A stretch of 46,666 bases of DNA from UMGS172 sp045546555 (GTDB taxonomy: Bacteria > Bacillota > Clostridia > Oscillospirales > Acutalibacteraceae): contig JAZQCY010000122.1 in NCBI GenBank assembly GCA_045546555.1, positions 1-46,666 on the forward strand, written 5' to 3'. Of this stretch, positions 33,030-39,059 are shown piece by piece. Below the pieces are notes generated by a model, which searched no databases, had not been told where the DNA came from, and saw nothing but the letters and a program-made list of their open reading frames with translations. The position numbers and the translations under genes are program-made. Within the stretch, counting starts at the first letter, position 1, and every line of letters begins with the position of its first letter.

Positions 33030-33369
33030 TTTTAGTCACCTCAATTACTGTTTCTTTTTTCTTGCATCCAAACTCGGCGTCAAGCACCAAGCGGATGCAT
33101 AGGAACGAATCGTCCTTGATGATTCCGTTACGTACAAGCCCATCAAGCAGCATTTTGCCGGAATAATTGTCGGGGTCTCGACGAATGCGGTCAGAAAAGT
33201 GATATGTAATCGCAACCACAGCCTTCTCTAACGGTTTCTGCGGCCTCGGTCGGCAGTATGCCCATATCATTTGACACCATTCCTGTTTATCATCCTGGTA
33301 CTCTCGATAATTCGTTCGACCTATGTACTCATTGTTGCTCTTCGGAATGTCGGGTATTGTGTACTTCAT
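33019..33369 (-). CDS. rusA: RusA-family Holliday junction resolvase
   Basis: The product is 116 aa from MKYTIPDIPKSNNEYIG (33369). The signature RRDPDNYSGKMLLDGLVRNGIIKDDS holds the acidic residues (Asp of DPDN, DG, DD) that bind magnesium and cut four-way junctions. It would resolve branched replication or recombination products before packaging. It overlaps the replication protein gene by 4 bases. Confidence 0.9.
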   Translation of the reverse strand: MKYTIPDIPKSNNEYIGRTNYREYQDDKQEWCQMIWAYCRPRPQKPLEKAVVAITYHFSDRIRRDPDNYSGKMLLDGLVRNGIIKDDSFLCIRLVLDAEFGCKKKETVIEVTKSDC

Positions 33370-34196
33370 CCGCCGTTTCTCTCCTTCCATCTTTTGTATT
33401 CCGCATCTTCGTATTGGGATACTGTGGTAATGTTTCTCTCTAAGAATTTTTGATATATTCCGTTAAGATATTTAACATTACAAGCGTTTTTTGAAGAAGA
33501 AATTTCAAACGCTTTAGTGAGTAGCCCGACAAAATCACTGTCGACAACAAACGGTAGGCTCTTTGACAGACAAAAGCCGTGCAACATTTGGAAAACCGCA
33601 AAGAATTCCGAATCGGTTATTTCCCTGCTCCAATATCGTTGTGATAGTTGTTCAACTAATTCCGTGAATTGTGATTGCACGATCTTCGGCAAAGTCGTAA
33701 ACACCTGCTCGTACACAAACGCATCCGAACTATCATCAATCAATTCTTCAAGCGGCACACCATCATAATTTATTTCTTTATATTCTTTATTTCTTATATT
33801 CTTTAGATGGTGTTGCTCGCTTGTTGGCTGACTGTTAGGTGTTTGTTGGTCGGACTGTTGCAAAGTGTGTTGCCTTGCTTGGTAGCTTTCGTAGTTAACA
33901 ATTGATATTACAGAGAATTTTGAGTAACGTGTGATTGTTATCTCCCCTGTTACTTTGAGGTGCCTAAAAGCCGTTCTAACCTCTTGAATTGATAACTTTA
34001 GGGTGTTAGCAACACTCATATAGCTTACTGCCACCTCTCCACGGCCTATCGTAATTTCGCCGATGCCGCTCGGCTTTATATTGGCAGTAAGCAATAAATG
34101 TAAAAAAAGCCGAAACGTATTAGCATCTTGGTACCACCGCCAGCCTAAAATACTGCGATCCAGCTTAATAAACGTCGACTTTTTACTTGTTTTCAT
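33366..34196 (-). CDS. Replication initiation protein (winged-helix, DnaD-like)
   Basis: The product is 276 aa. The N-terminal about 100 residues (FIKLDRSILGWRWYQDANTFRLFLHLLLTANIKP... LKLSIQEVRTAFRHLKVTGEITI) form a winged helix of the phage replisome-organiser kind. A Gln/Asn/Thr-rich linker (about 105-145) leads to a C-terminal helical part. Its place between SSB and RusA supports a role in origin binding and helicase loading. No helicase or polymerase gene is seen, so it depends on host enzymes. Confidence 0.8.
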   Translation of the reverse strand: MKTSKKSTFIKLDRSILGWRWYQDANTFRLFLHLLLTANIKPSGIGEITIGRGEVAVSYMSVANTLKLSIQEVRTAFRHLKVTGEITITRYSKFSVISIVNYESYQARQHTLQQSDQQTPNSQPTSEQHHLKNIRNKEYKEINYDGVPLEELIDDSSDAFVYEQVFTTLPKIVQSQFTELVEQLSQRYWSREITDSEFFAVFQMLHGFCLSKSLPFVVDSDFVGLLTKAFEISSSKNACNVKYLNGIYQKFLERNITTVSQYEDAEYKRWKERNGG

Positions 34197-34212
34197 ATCA
34201 CACCTCCTTCTG

Positions 34213-34225
34213 CCTGCTCGGCAGT
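34213..34225 (-). repeat. CGAGCAGG motif between SSB and replication genes (example copy)
   Basis: On the minus strand CTGCCGAGCAGG forms a tiny stem (CTGC/GCAG, loop CGA) between the SSB stop codon and the ribosome site of the next gene. It is one of about 17 same-strand copies of CGAGCAGG between 24677 and 37363. Confidence 0.7.
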
Positions 34226-34229
34226 CTTA

Positions 34230-34640
34230 TTAAAACGGTAGATCTTCATCTGTAAGATCTATAAACTCGTCCTGCTCGTTGCCATCTGCAGGCTGTGTCC
34301 CCTGCTCAGCTGCTTCCTCTTTGCTTGTGCTCTGTGCAAGGCTCTCGACCTCATTGACCATAAACTCAACCACAACGATCCGATCGCCACGCTTATTCTC
34401 GTAGCTCCTCGTCTGTGCCGCCGCTTTGACGGCAATGAGCTGGCCTTGACCGTAATATCGGCCGATAAGCTCGGCGGTCTTGTCCCAGGCAACAAAATCC
34501 AAAAAGTCGGTTTTATACTCGCCATCGGTCTTGTATGTACGTCGGACGGCCAAGCGGAACCGGCAGACACTTAAGCCACTGCTTGTCTTTCTGACTTCGG
34601 GCATCTTGGTCAGTCTGCCCGTAAAATTACAACTGTTCAT
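34230..34640 (-). CDS. ssb: Single-stranded DNA-binding protein
   Basis: The product is 136 aa. The OB-fold pattern is clear: MNSCNFTGRLTKMPEVRKTSSGLSVCRFRLAVRR, DFLDFVAWDKTAELIGRYYGQGQLIAVKA, and VEFMVNEVESL. The C-terminus is acidic and ends in DEDLPF, the tail that recruits partner proteins. It coats single-stranded DNA in phage replication. Confidence 0.95.
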   Translation of the reverse strand: MNSCNFTGRLTKMPEVRKTSSGLSVCRFRLAVRRTYKTDGEYKTDFLDFVAWDKTAELIGRYYGQGQLIAVKAAAQTRSYENKRGDRIVVVEFMVNEVESLAQSTSKEEAAEQGTQPADGNEQDEFIDLTDEDLPF

Positions 34641-34669
34641 CTTTTCACCTCACTGTTAAACATTTTTCA

Positions 34670-34736
34670 GCCTCACTCTGAGAGGGAGGTGGCACGCAAA
34701 TGCGTGACGGAGGGAGTTTCACTGACCTGCTCGGCA
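34670..34736. repeat. Hairpin repeat, copy B, ending in CCTGCTCGGCAG
   Basis: CCTCACTCTGAGAGGGAGG, then GGCACGCAAATGCGTG and ACGGAGGGAGTTTC, lie between the 79-aa gene and SSB. CCTGCTCGGCAG follows at 34726-34737, touching the stop codon of the 79-aa gene. The layout is the same as in copies A and D. Confidence 0.7.
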
Positions 34737-34737
34737 G

Positions 34738-34977
34738 TCAACCTACCCTTGTCCTTCTTATAATATCGTGCTTAATACCGTGCAGCTGCGCCACGGAGCA
34801 ATTGTCACTCTCGGCAATGTTCTCATAGAATTCAAGGATCGACCGCTGGTGACGGTTCTCAGCCTCAAGCTCCTCGATCCTCTGACTGCGAGCCTTGTGC
34901 CGGCGCCATAATGCCGAGGCCAACGCCATCATCCCACATCCCACAAGCCACGCTACCCAAAGATATACAAAAAACAT
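34738..34977 (-). CDS. Small membrane protein with coiled-coil tail
   Basis: The product is 79 aa. One N-terminal membrane segment (FFVYLWVAWLVGCGMMALASALW) is followed by RRHKARSQRIEELEAENRHQRSILEFYENIAE, a short coiled coil. It has a good ribosome site (AGGAGA). Its function is unknown. Confidence 0.6.
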   Translation of the reverse strand: MFFVYLWVAWLVGCGMMALASALWRRHKARSQRIEELEAENRHQRSILEFYENIAESDNCSVAQLHGIKHDIIRRTRVG

Positions 34978-34990
34978 AACTCAATCTCCT

Positions 34991-35179
34991 TTAAATTTTT
35001 TCAAATTCCTCGGGATGTAACCTGAAATACTCAGACATTACCCTGCTTAATCTTTCATTCATAGATTTGTTGACACGTTCACGCTCCTCAGCTGTCATGT
35101 CCTCAACGGGTATAGTCCTACCGTCCTTAAGTGTTATGTATCCTACGCAAGTAAGCGGCTTACGTGCCACCCCAATCAC
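34991..35179 (-). CDS. Hypothetical small protein with GTG start
   Basis: The product is 62 aa: beta hairpin (CVGYITLKDGRTIPVEDMT) then a helix (EERERVNKSMNERLSRVMSEYFRLHPEEF). The start is GTG at 35179 or at 35170, neither with perfect spacing. The pattern is common in small phage proteins of Firmicutes; the function is unknown. Confidence 0.5.
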   Translation of the reverse strand: MIGVARKPLTCVGYITLKDGRTIPVEDMTAEERERVNKSMNERLSRVMSEYFRLHPEEFEKI

Positions 35180-35240
35180 CCCTTTTCATCTATATTTTTC
35201 CGGTCAGTTGTCCTATTCCTTACCATCAATCACTGTATTT

Positions 35241-35393
35241 CTAAACCATAAGCAAAACACCTGAAACAATACCAGACATAAAAGCTAGAAGCCTGTAAAG
35301 TGCCGCTTTTTTGTCGGCTTTTTCTTTTGACCCGCCTAAGTCACCGGTTAAAATTCCAAATGCAACTCCTAACAAAACCCAACCTAATACCAT
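35241..35393 (-). CDS. Small membrane protein
   Basis: The product is 50 aa with two hydrophobic stretches (VLGWVLLGVAFGILTGDL and ALYRLLAFMSGIVSGVLLMV) joined by a charged KEKADKKA loop. The ribosome site is weak (GTGAGGG, close to the ATG). Its function is unknown. Confidence 0.5.
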   Translation of the reverse strand: MVLGWVLLGVAFGILTGDLGGSKEKADKKAALYRLLAFMSGIVSGVLLMV

Positions 35394-35402
35394 ACCCTCA
35401 CC

Positions 35403-35615
35403 TCACTTTTGTAAATATTTGCAAAAATCTGAATATTCCTGCTTTGGAATATGTAAATCAATATAGTCCTGCGATTGCTCCAACCACTCCTCAATGCGTA
35501 TTTCCATGAGCTTAGGCAATCTACGCACCTGCCCAACAGTCAGACCTGCTCGTTCGCATTCTTTTAAAGTCCTCGAAACAATCTCTTCAATAACATTTAC
35601 TTCAGTATCTGCCAT
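35403..35615 (-). CDS. Hypothetical early protein
   Basis: The product is 70 aa and helical (VIEEIVSRTLKECERAGLTVGQVRRLPKLMEIRIEEWLEQ). AGGTGA stands before the start. It follows the small HTH gene and a dyad operator at 35646-35661. The length and helical pattern would suit a small regulatory or excision-type protein, but no family is recognised. Confidence 0.55.
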   Translation of the reverse strand: MADTEVNVIEEIVSRTLKECERAGLTVGQVRRLPKLMEIRIEEWLEQSQDYIDLHIPKQEYSDFCKYLQK

Positions 35616-35645
35616 CTAAATCACCTGCCTCTCATTTGTAGTTTT

Positions 35646-35661
35646 GTTGCGGTTACGCAAC
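35646..35661. promoter_or_regulatory. Distal repressor-type operator dyad
   Basis: GTTGCGGTTACGCAAC matches the dyad GTTGCG-N4-CGCAAC of the operators at 36499-36514. It overlaps the stop codon of the small HTH gene, just before the 70-aa gene. Confidence 0.55.
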
Positions 35662-35874
35662 ATTGGGCGCAAAAAAAATAGGAATATCCCTTAGATCAAT
35701 ATCTAATACAGAACACATAGACACAGATTCACAAATATCGAATAATGAATATCCATTTATCTTGTTACTAAGTGTGTTCAAAGGAATTCCTGTTTTTTTA
35801 CTAAGAGAACGGTAAGTCTCGCCCTTTTCTCTCATTAGTCCTTTCAACTTTTTAAGCTCCGGATGCTTACCCAT
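35653..35874 (-). CDS. Small helix-turn-helix regulator (Cro-like)
   Basis: The product is 73 aa: KKLKGLMREKGETYRSLSKKTGIPLNTLSNKINGYSLFD is a helix-turn-helix of the XRE/Cro kind (recognition helix LNTLSNKING). It has no other domain. As the second gene on the lytic side it probably acts like Cro or as an early activator. GGAAG serves as ribosome site. Confidence 0.75.
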   Translation of the reverse strand: MGKHPELKKLKGLMREKGETYRSLSKKTGIPLNTLSNKINGYSLFDICESVSMCSVLDIDLRDIPIFFAPNVA

Positions 35875-35921
35875 ATTTTTTGCTCTTCCTTTCTACTATT
35901 TTTGCCATTTTGTTCCATTTT

Positions 35922-35954
35922 TTGATTGATTGTTTCTAAAATTTATGTTATAAT
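35922..35954 (+). promoter_or_regulatory. Promoter of the Cas2-like gene
   Basis: TTGATT (35926-35931) and TATAAT (35949-35954) are 17 bases apart on the plus strand, 41 bases before the ATG. Confidence 0.65.
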
Positions 35955-35994
35955 TACATTATCATAAATAAAAGGAGGTGACAAAATCGTTTAT

Positions 35995-36264
35995 ATGATT
36001 ACTTATGACCTTAATAGCGAGGGTCAAGACTACGAAAACGTGATTCAAGCTATTAAGGATGCGTCGACAGGAGTTTGGTGCTCTTATTGGAAATCATCGT
36101 ATCTGATAAAGTCTAATTTTAAAACCGCTGATGAAGTCAGCGCAAAAATTACTCCATATCTCGACAAAAATGACCGACTTCTAGTAATTGAAGTCAAAAA
36201 CAACAAGCAAGGTTGGTTATCTAAAAAACAATGGGAATACATCAATAACTCAATATTTAGTTGA
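35995..36264 (+). CDS. Stand-alone Cas2-like (SinR/VapD-type fold) protein
   Basis: The product is 89 aa. MITYDLNSEGQDYENVIQAIKDASTGVWCSYWKSSYLIKS... TPYLDKNDRLLVIEVKNNKQGWL is the ferredoxin-like pattern of stand-alone Cas2-type proteins (strand ending in YDL, strand with YLI, and DRLLVIEV). Relatives include VapD ribonucleases. No CRISPR array or other cas gene is present. The best ribosome site (AAAGGAGGTG) lies 16 bases from the ATG, unusually far. The gene is on the strand opposite to the early operon and overlaps the end of the first early gene by 15 bases. Confidence 0.7.
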   Translation: MITYDLNSEGQDYENVIQAIKDASTGVWCSYWKSSYLIKSNFKTADEVSAKITPYLDKNDRLLVIEVKNNKQGWLSKKQWEYINNSIFS

Positions 36265-36474
36265 TGTATCAATTGTTGGAATTGTAGATTCATCACAATA
36301 ACCATTACTATCAGAATGTCTGTGTTTGCTTACTACGCTTAATGGGTCATTAACACAAATTAAATTTCCATTAAAATCCCAAAACTGGACAACCTCTCTT
36401 GTTGGGTTAGCACTCGTGCCATCACCACGGGTGCTTTTTGTTTTGATAACCTGCACAACCTCTGCACATTCCAT
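36250..36474 (-). CDS. First gene of the lytic operon, hypothetical
   Basis: The product is 74 aa: MECAEVVQVIKTKSTRGDGTSANPTREVVQFWDFNGNLICVNDP. This type (VVQVIKT..TRG.G...P.R.V.Q.WD.dG.L) is common right after the lytic promoter in Firmicutes phages, without known function. It has an excellent ribosome site (GGAGGTGAGG). The promoter lies at 36518-36546. Confidence 0.65.
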   Translation of the reverse strand: MECAEVVQVIKTKSTRGDGTSANPTREVVQFWDFNGNLICVNDPLSVVSKHRHSDSNGYCDESTIPTIDTSTKY

Positions 36475-36498
36475 ATCCTCACCTCCTTCTATTTATCT

Positions 36499-36600
36499 GT
36501 TGCGCTTTCGCAACTTTAATATAGCACAATGTTTTTTGTTTGTCAATGCGTTTTCGCAACTTTTTGTTTGTTTTTCGAAAAAAGTGTTGATTTTCGCAAC
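36499..36600. promoter_or_regulatory. Operator array of the genetic switch (three sites)
   Basis: Three sites of one dyad stand between the divergent genes: GTTGCGCTTTCGCAAC (36499-36514), AATGCGTTTTCGCAAC (36545-36560) and GTTGATTTTCGCAAC (36586-36600). The first lies just after the -10 of the lytic promoter, the second overlaps its -35, and the third overlaps the -35 and spacer of the repressor promoter. This is a lambda-like switch layout. Confidence 0.75.
36518..36546 (-). promoter_or_regulatory. Lytic (PR-like) promoter
   Basis: TTGACA (36546-36541) and TATATT (36523-36518) are 17 bases apart on the minus strand, between two operators. It should drive the whole early operon leftward. 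Confidence 0.8.
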
Positions 36601-36615
36601 GCAATATGCTAATAT
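36587..36615 (+). promoter_or_regulatory. Repressor maintenance promoter
   Basis: TTGATT (36587-36592) and TAATAT (36610-36615), spacer 17, lie 26 bases before the repressor ATG. The third operator covers the -35 box. Confidence 0.65.
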
Positions 36616-36640
36616 TCATTTCGTGAGGTGATATTATATT

Positions 36641-37174
36641 ATGAAAAAGCAAGACTTTGATATAAAAATATTTGCACAGAGATTCTCTCAATTACTTGAT
36701 AGTTCCCAAGAAAACACCCATTCTTTGGCTAAAAGACTGGGGCTTAACCCAGGTACGATTAGTAGATATGCTAACGGTTTAATGGCTCCAAAAGTACCTA
36801 CGTTATACGCGTTAGCAGAAATATTCAATGTAGACCCACTTTGGCTAATGGGATTCGATGAGTCGTACAAGCAACCCGAAAGTGCTATTACCATTCTACC
36901 CACTTCCGAGAGTTACGATATTATTAAGAATCTGACTCCCGACGAAGTGAAACTTATTACCGTTTATCGCAATAACCCCGAGGTTCGTGCAAAGATAATA
37001 GCCTTCTTTGAATTAAATGGCGAACCGCTTATATTTGCTCACAACCGCACCATAAAAGTCGCGGCCTACGGCGGCGGTGTCACCGAACACAATATAACCG
37101 CTACTGATGAACAGATACAGGATGCTTTGGCTGAAGGCGAAATGGACCCGTTTCCTTTAAAACCGAATAAATAA
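36641..37174 (+). CDS. CI-type phage repressor
   Basis: The product is 177 aa. The N-terminal XRE helix-turn-helix (FAQRFSQLLDSSQENTHSLAKRLGLNPGTISRYANGLMAPKVPTLYALAEIFNVDPLWLMGFDE) is typical of lysogeny repressors. The C-terminal half contains no clear LexA-type Ser/Lys autoproteolysis dyad, so derepression may go through the ImmA-like protease encoded next. It is preceded by its own promoter and operators and ends before two hairpin repeats. Confidence 0.88.
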   Translation: MKKQDFDIKIFAQRFSQLLDSSQENTHSLAKRLGLNPGTISRYANGLMAPKVPTLYALAEIFNVDPLWLMGFDESYKQPESAITILPTSESYDIIKNLTPDEVKLITVYRNNPEVRAKIIAFFELNGEPLIFAHNRTIKVAAYGGGVTEHNITATDEQIQDALAEGEMDPFPLKPNK

Positions 37175-37194
37175 TTTAAATTTTCCCACTTTAA

Positions 37195-37244
37195 GCCTTC
37201 CTCTTAGAGGAAGGTGGCTCGACAACAGTCGAGACGGAAGGAGT
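37195..37244. repeat. Hairpin repeat, copy C
   Basis: GCCTTCCTCTTAGAGGAAGG forms the first stem and CTCGACAACAGTCGAG the second, followed by ACGGAAGGAGTTT. It lies 20 bases after the repressor stop codon. Confidence 0.75.
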
Positions 37245-37290
37245 TTAAAAACTGTCCGATTACCTTTTACTGTATCGCTCCTAACGTATA

Positions 37291-37366
37291 GCCTCCCTTG
37301 CCATAAAGGGAGGGGGACCGCCGAACGGCGGTGGAGGGATTCTAACCTCGCAAACCTGCTCGGCAG
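37291..37366. repeat. Hairpin repeat, copy D, with CCTGCTCGGCAG
   Basis: CCTCCCTTGCCATAAAGGGAGG is followed by ACCGCCGAACGGCGGT and GGAGGGATT, then CCTGCTCGGCAG at 37355-37366. It is the second copy in a 270-base gap between repressor and ImmA-like genes. Confidence 0.75.
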
Positions 37367-37388
37367 TTCTAATGGTAATTTTTACCTG

Positions 37389-37418
37389 TTGACTTAAACG
37401 CTCTCTTTTGATTTTATA
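37389..37418 (+). promoter_or_regulatory. Possible promoter of the ImmA-like gene
   Basis: TTGACT (37389-37394) and TTTATA (37413-37418) are 18 bases apart, 53 bases before the ATG. An AAATTTGTCGAATTT dyad-like stretch follows at 37436-37450. Confidence 0.4.
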
Positions 37419-37470
37419 AAATTGGCAAATTGTAGAAATTTGTCGAATTTTGTTAAAAGAGGGTAATAAA

Positions 37471-38379
37471 ATGAAAAAACAGATTGAACAAAAGGTCAAT
37501 GAGCTGCTTAACCGCACCAATAGCGTCTCTCTTCCAATTGATGTAAGAGAGATCGCCCGTCACTGTGGCTATAATGTTAAGAGCTACAGCAGCTATGCCA
37601 AACTCATAGAACAGTTAGAACTTAATGAATATGCAAATAATCATCCTGCCTTCAGTTTAAAGTATAACGATGCATATTATATACTTGTATCGGACGATCT
37701 GACTGTTGATTTGGAACACAAAGTCATTGCGCACGAGATCGGTCATATAGAACTGCACGATCTCGATGAATCGGGAATATTTGGCAATAGTGATGATTCC
37801 AAGAGTAAAGAAACCTTTGAGACAGAAGCCGACGAGTTTGCTCTCGGCCTGCTCGCACCCTTGCCGATACTATCTAATTACAGTATTAAATCTCACGAGG
37901 ATATCCGTGAATTGACACGACTCAGTGTGATCGACAGCTGTACGGTGTATAGCTATCTTATTAACTACCGTGATGAATGTTGTATGATTTACGACCGCAA
38001 CCAACTTCGTGAGCGTTCATTACATAGCCTTCATCGTTCAGATTCCAAATTTAGGATCACGGTCCTTATTTTGTGTGTGCTGTCTCTTTTGATAGCTCTC
38101 ACCACGTGTATTTCAAGCTTTACGCATGGCGGATCTCAATCTGCGCCCGGCACGGTTTCACAGTTCTCTATCATCCAAAGCACGGTTGAGGACAATTCAG
38201 TTGAACTCGATCCCACGGTAACATATTATTGGACCGAATCCGGCACGGTCTTTCATCTGCACGAAGATTGCCGGTCATTAAAGAACTCAACAGAAATCAG
38301 GAGCGGCACGTTGACGGATGCCCAAACCGAAAAACCCCGCCTCTGCAAATTCTGTGAGGATGAAATAGACAAATATTAA
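37471..38379 (+). CDS. ImmA/IrrE-like metalloprotease with membrane segment and Cys/His tail
   Basis: The product is 302 aa from the ATG at 37471 (GAGGG upstream). The N-terminal peptidase has HEIGHIELH (88-92 is HExxH) and a downstream ETEADEFALGLLAP with the third-ligand Glu. In ICEBs1 and related phages such proteases cut the repressor on induction. Unusually, a transmembrane helix (about 195-217) and an outside domain follow, whose end (GTVFHLHEDCRSLKN... PRLCKFCEDE) carries a His/Cys set like a small metal site. The protein could therefore join sensing at the membrane to repressor cleavage; that link is inference. Confidence 0.85.
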   Translation: MKKQIEQKVNELLNRTNSVSLPIDVREIARHCGYNVKSYSSYAKLIEQLELNEYANNHPAFSLKYNDAYYILVSDDLTVDLEHKVIAHEIGHIELHDLDESGIFGNSDDSKSKETFETEADEFALGLLAPLPILSNYSIKSHEDIRELTRLSVIDSCTVYSYLINYRDECCMIYDRNQLRERSLHSLHRSDSKFRITVLILCVLSLLIALTTCISSFTHGGSQSAPGTVSQFSIIQSTVEDNSVELDPTVTYYWTESGTVFHLHEDCRSLKNSTEIRSGTLTDAQTEKPRLCKFCEDEIDKY

Positions 38380-38390
38380 GGGTGGTATCT

Positions 38391-38981
38391 ATGCTCAAAA
38401 AAATAAAAGAGAACTGGGTCTATATTGTTTGCGTGATGGTGTTGGGAGTAAGTGGATATTTTGTCTTTACACAATGCTATGCCGATGAAATATGGCAATT
38501 TATCTTTTTGTTAGGTGTACTGATTTTGTTTGGATTCGCACACTATGCATCGTTTAAAAAGCCAAAAGATTATCATATTTTCAAAATCCGTCCTTCTCAT
38601 TGGACGAATCCTACTCACTTTAGCGAAAATTTAGCCTATTTGAGAAAACATTATTCTCATGGTAAAAACGATACTTATACTGAACTTTATGATGAAAACA
38701 TAATTGTTGACTCTGTAAAATATTATAGTTCACACATAAAAGCAACAAAGCGTGTAATTGCCGTTTTTGGTGACACTAAAAGCTTTGCCGAATACTATAG
38801 GAGCTTACCGCCTTATTACGCTAACGATTTGCTTCATGATATATTAGATGACTACCAAACTGTTTTATTTTTAAAAGATAGCCAATGGGATTACAAAGAA
38901 GAGGGCTTAACAGAAAGTGAAATAGAACAGTACAAAGATATACGTTATCGGTTACAAGAAGTAACTCGCACAAATGATTAA
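38391..38981 (+). CDS. Two-span membrane protein of the immunity block
   Basis: The product is 196 aa from the ATG at 38391 (GGGTGG upstream). Two membrane segments (about 9-30 and 37-53) are followed by a soluble domain (about 60-196) that I do not recognise. It follows the ImmA-like gene after 11 bases and precedes the integrase, a place where phages often carry superinfection-exclusion or other lysogenic conversion genes. Role unknown. Confidence 0.6.
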   Translation: MLKKIKENWVYIVCVMVLGVSGYFVFTQCYADEIWQFIFLLGVLILFGFAHYASFKKPKDYHIFKIRPSHWTNPTHFSENLAYLRKHYSHGKNDTYTELYDENIIVDSVKYYSSHIKATKRVIAVFGDTKSFAEYYRSLPPYYANDLLHDILDDYQTVLFLKDSQWDYKEEGLTESEIEQYKDIRYRLQEVTRTND

Positions 38982-38992
38982 AATAGACAAAA

Positions 38993-39029
38993 AACTCCCC
39001 CTGCCCTGCGCCAACAGGATGAGGGAGTT
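38993..39029 (-). terminator. Hairpin before the integrase gene
   Basis: AACTCCC and GGGAGTT form a stem; on the minus strand it is followed by TTTTTTG. It would stop transcription coming from the right, antisense to the integrase gene, before it reaches the immunity genes. Confidence 0.45.
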
Positions 39030-39059
39030 GCCTCAAATACGAAAGAAAGGAGCGTCACT

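Noticed and set aside
35922..36264. CRISPR-Cas locus suggested by the Cas2-like protein
   Set aside because: No repeat-spacer array and no Cas1 or other cas gene anywhere in the window.
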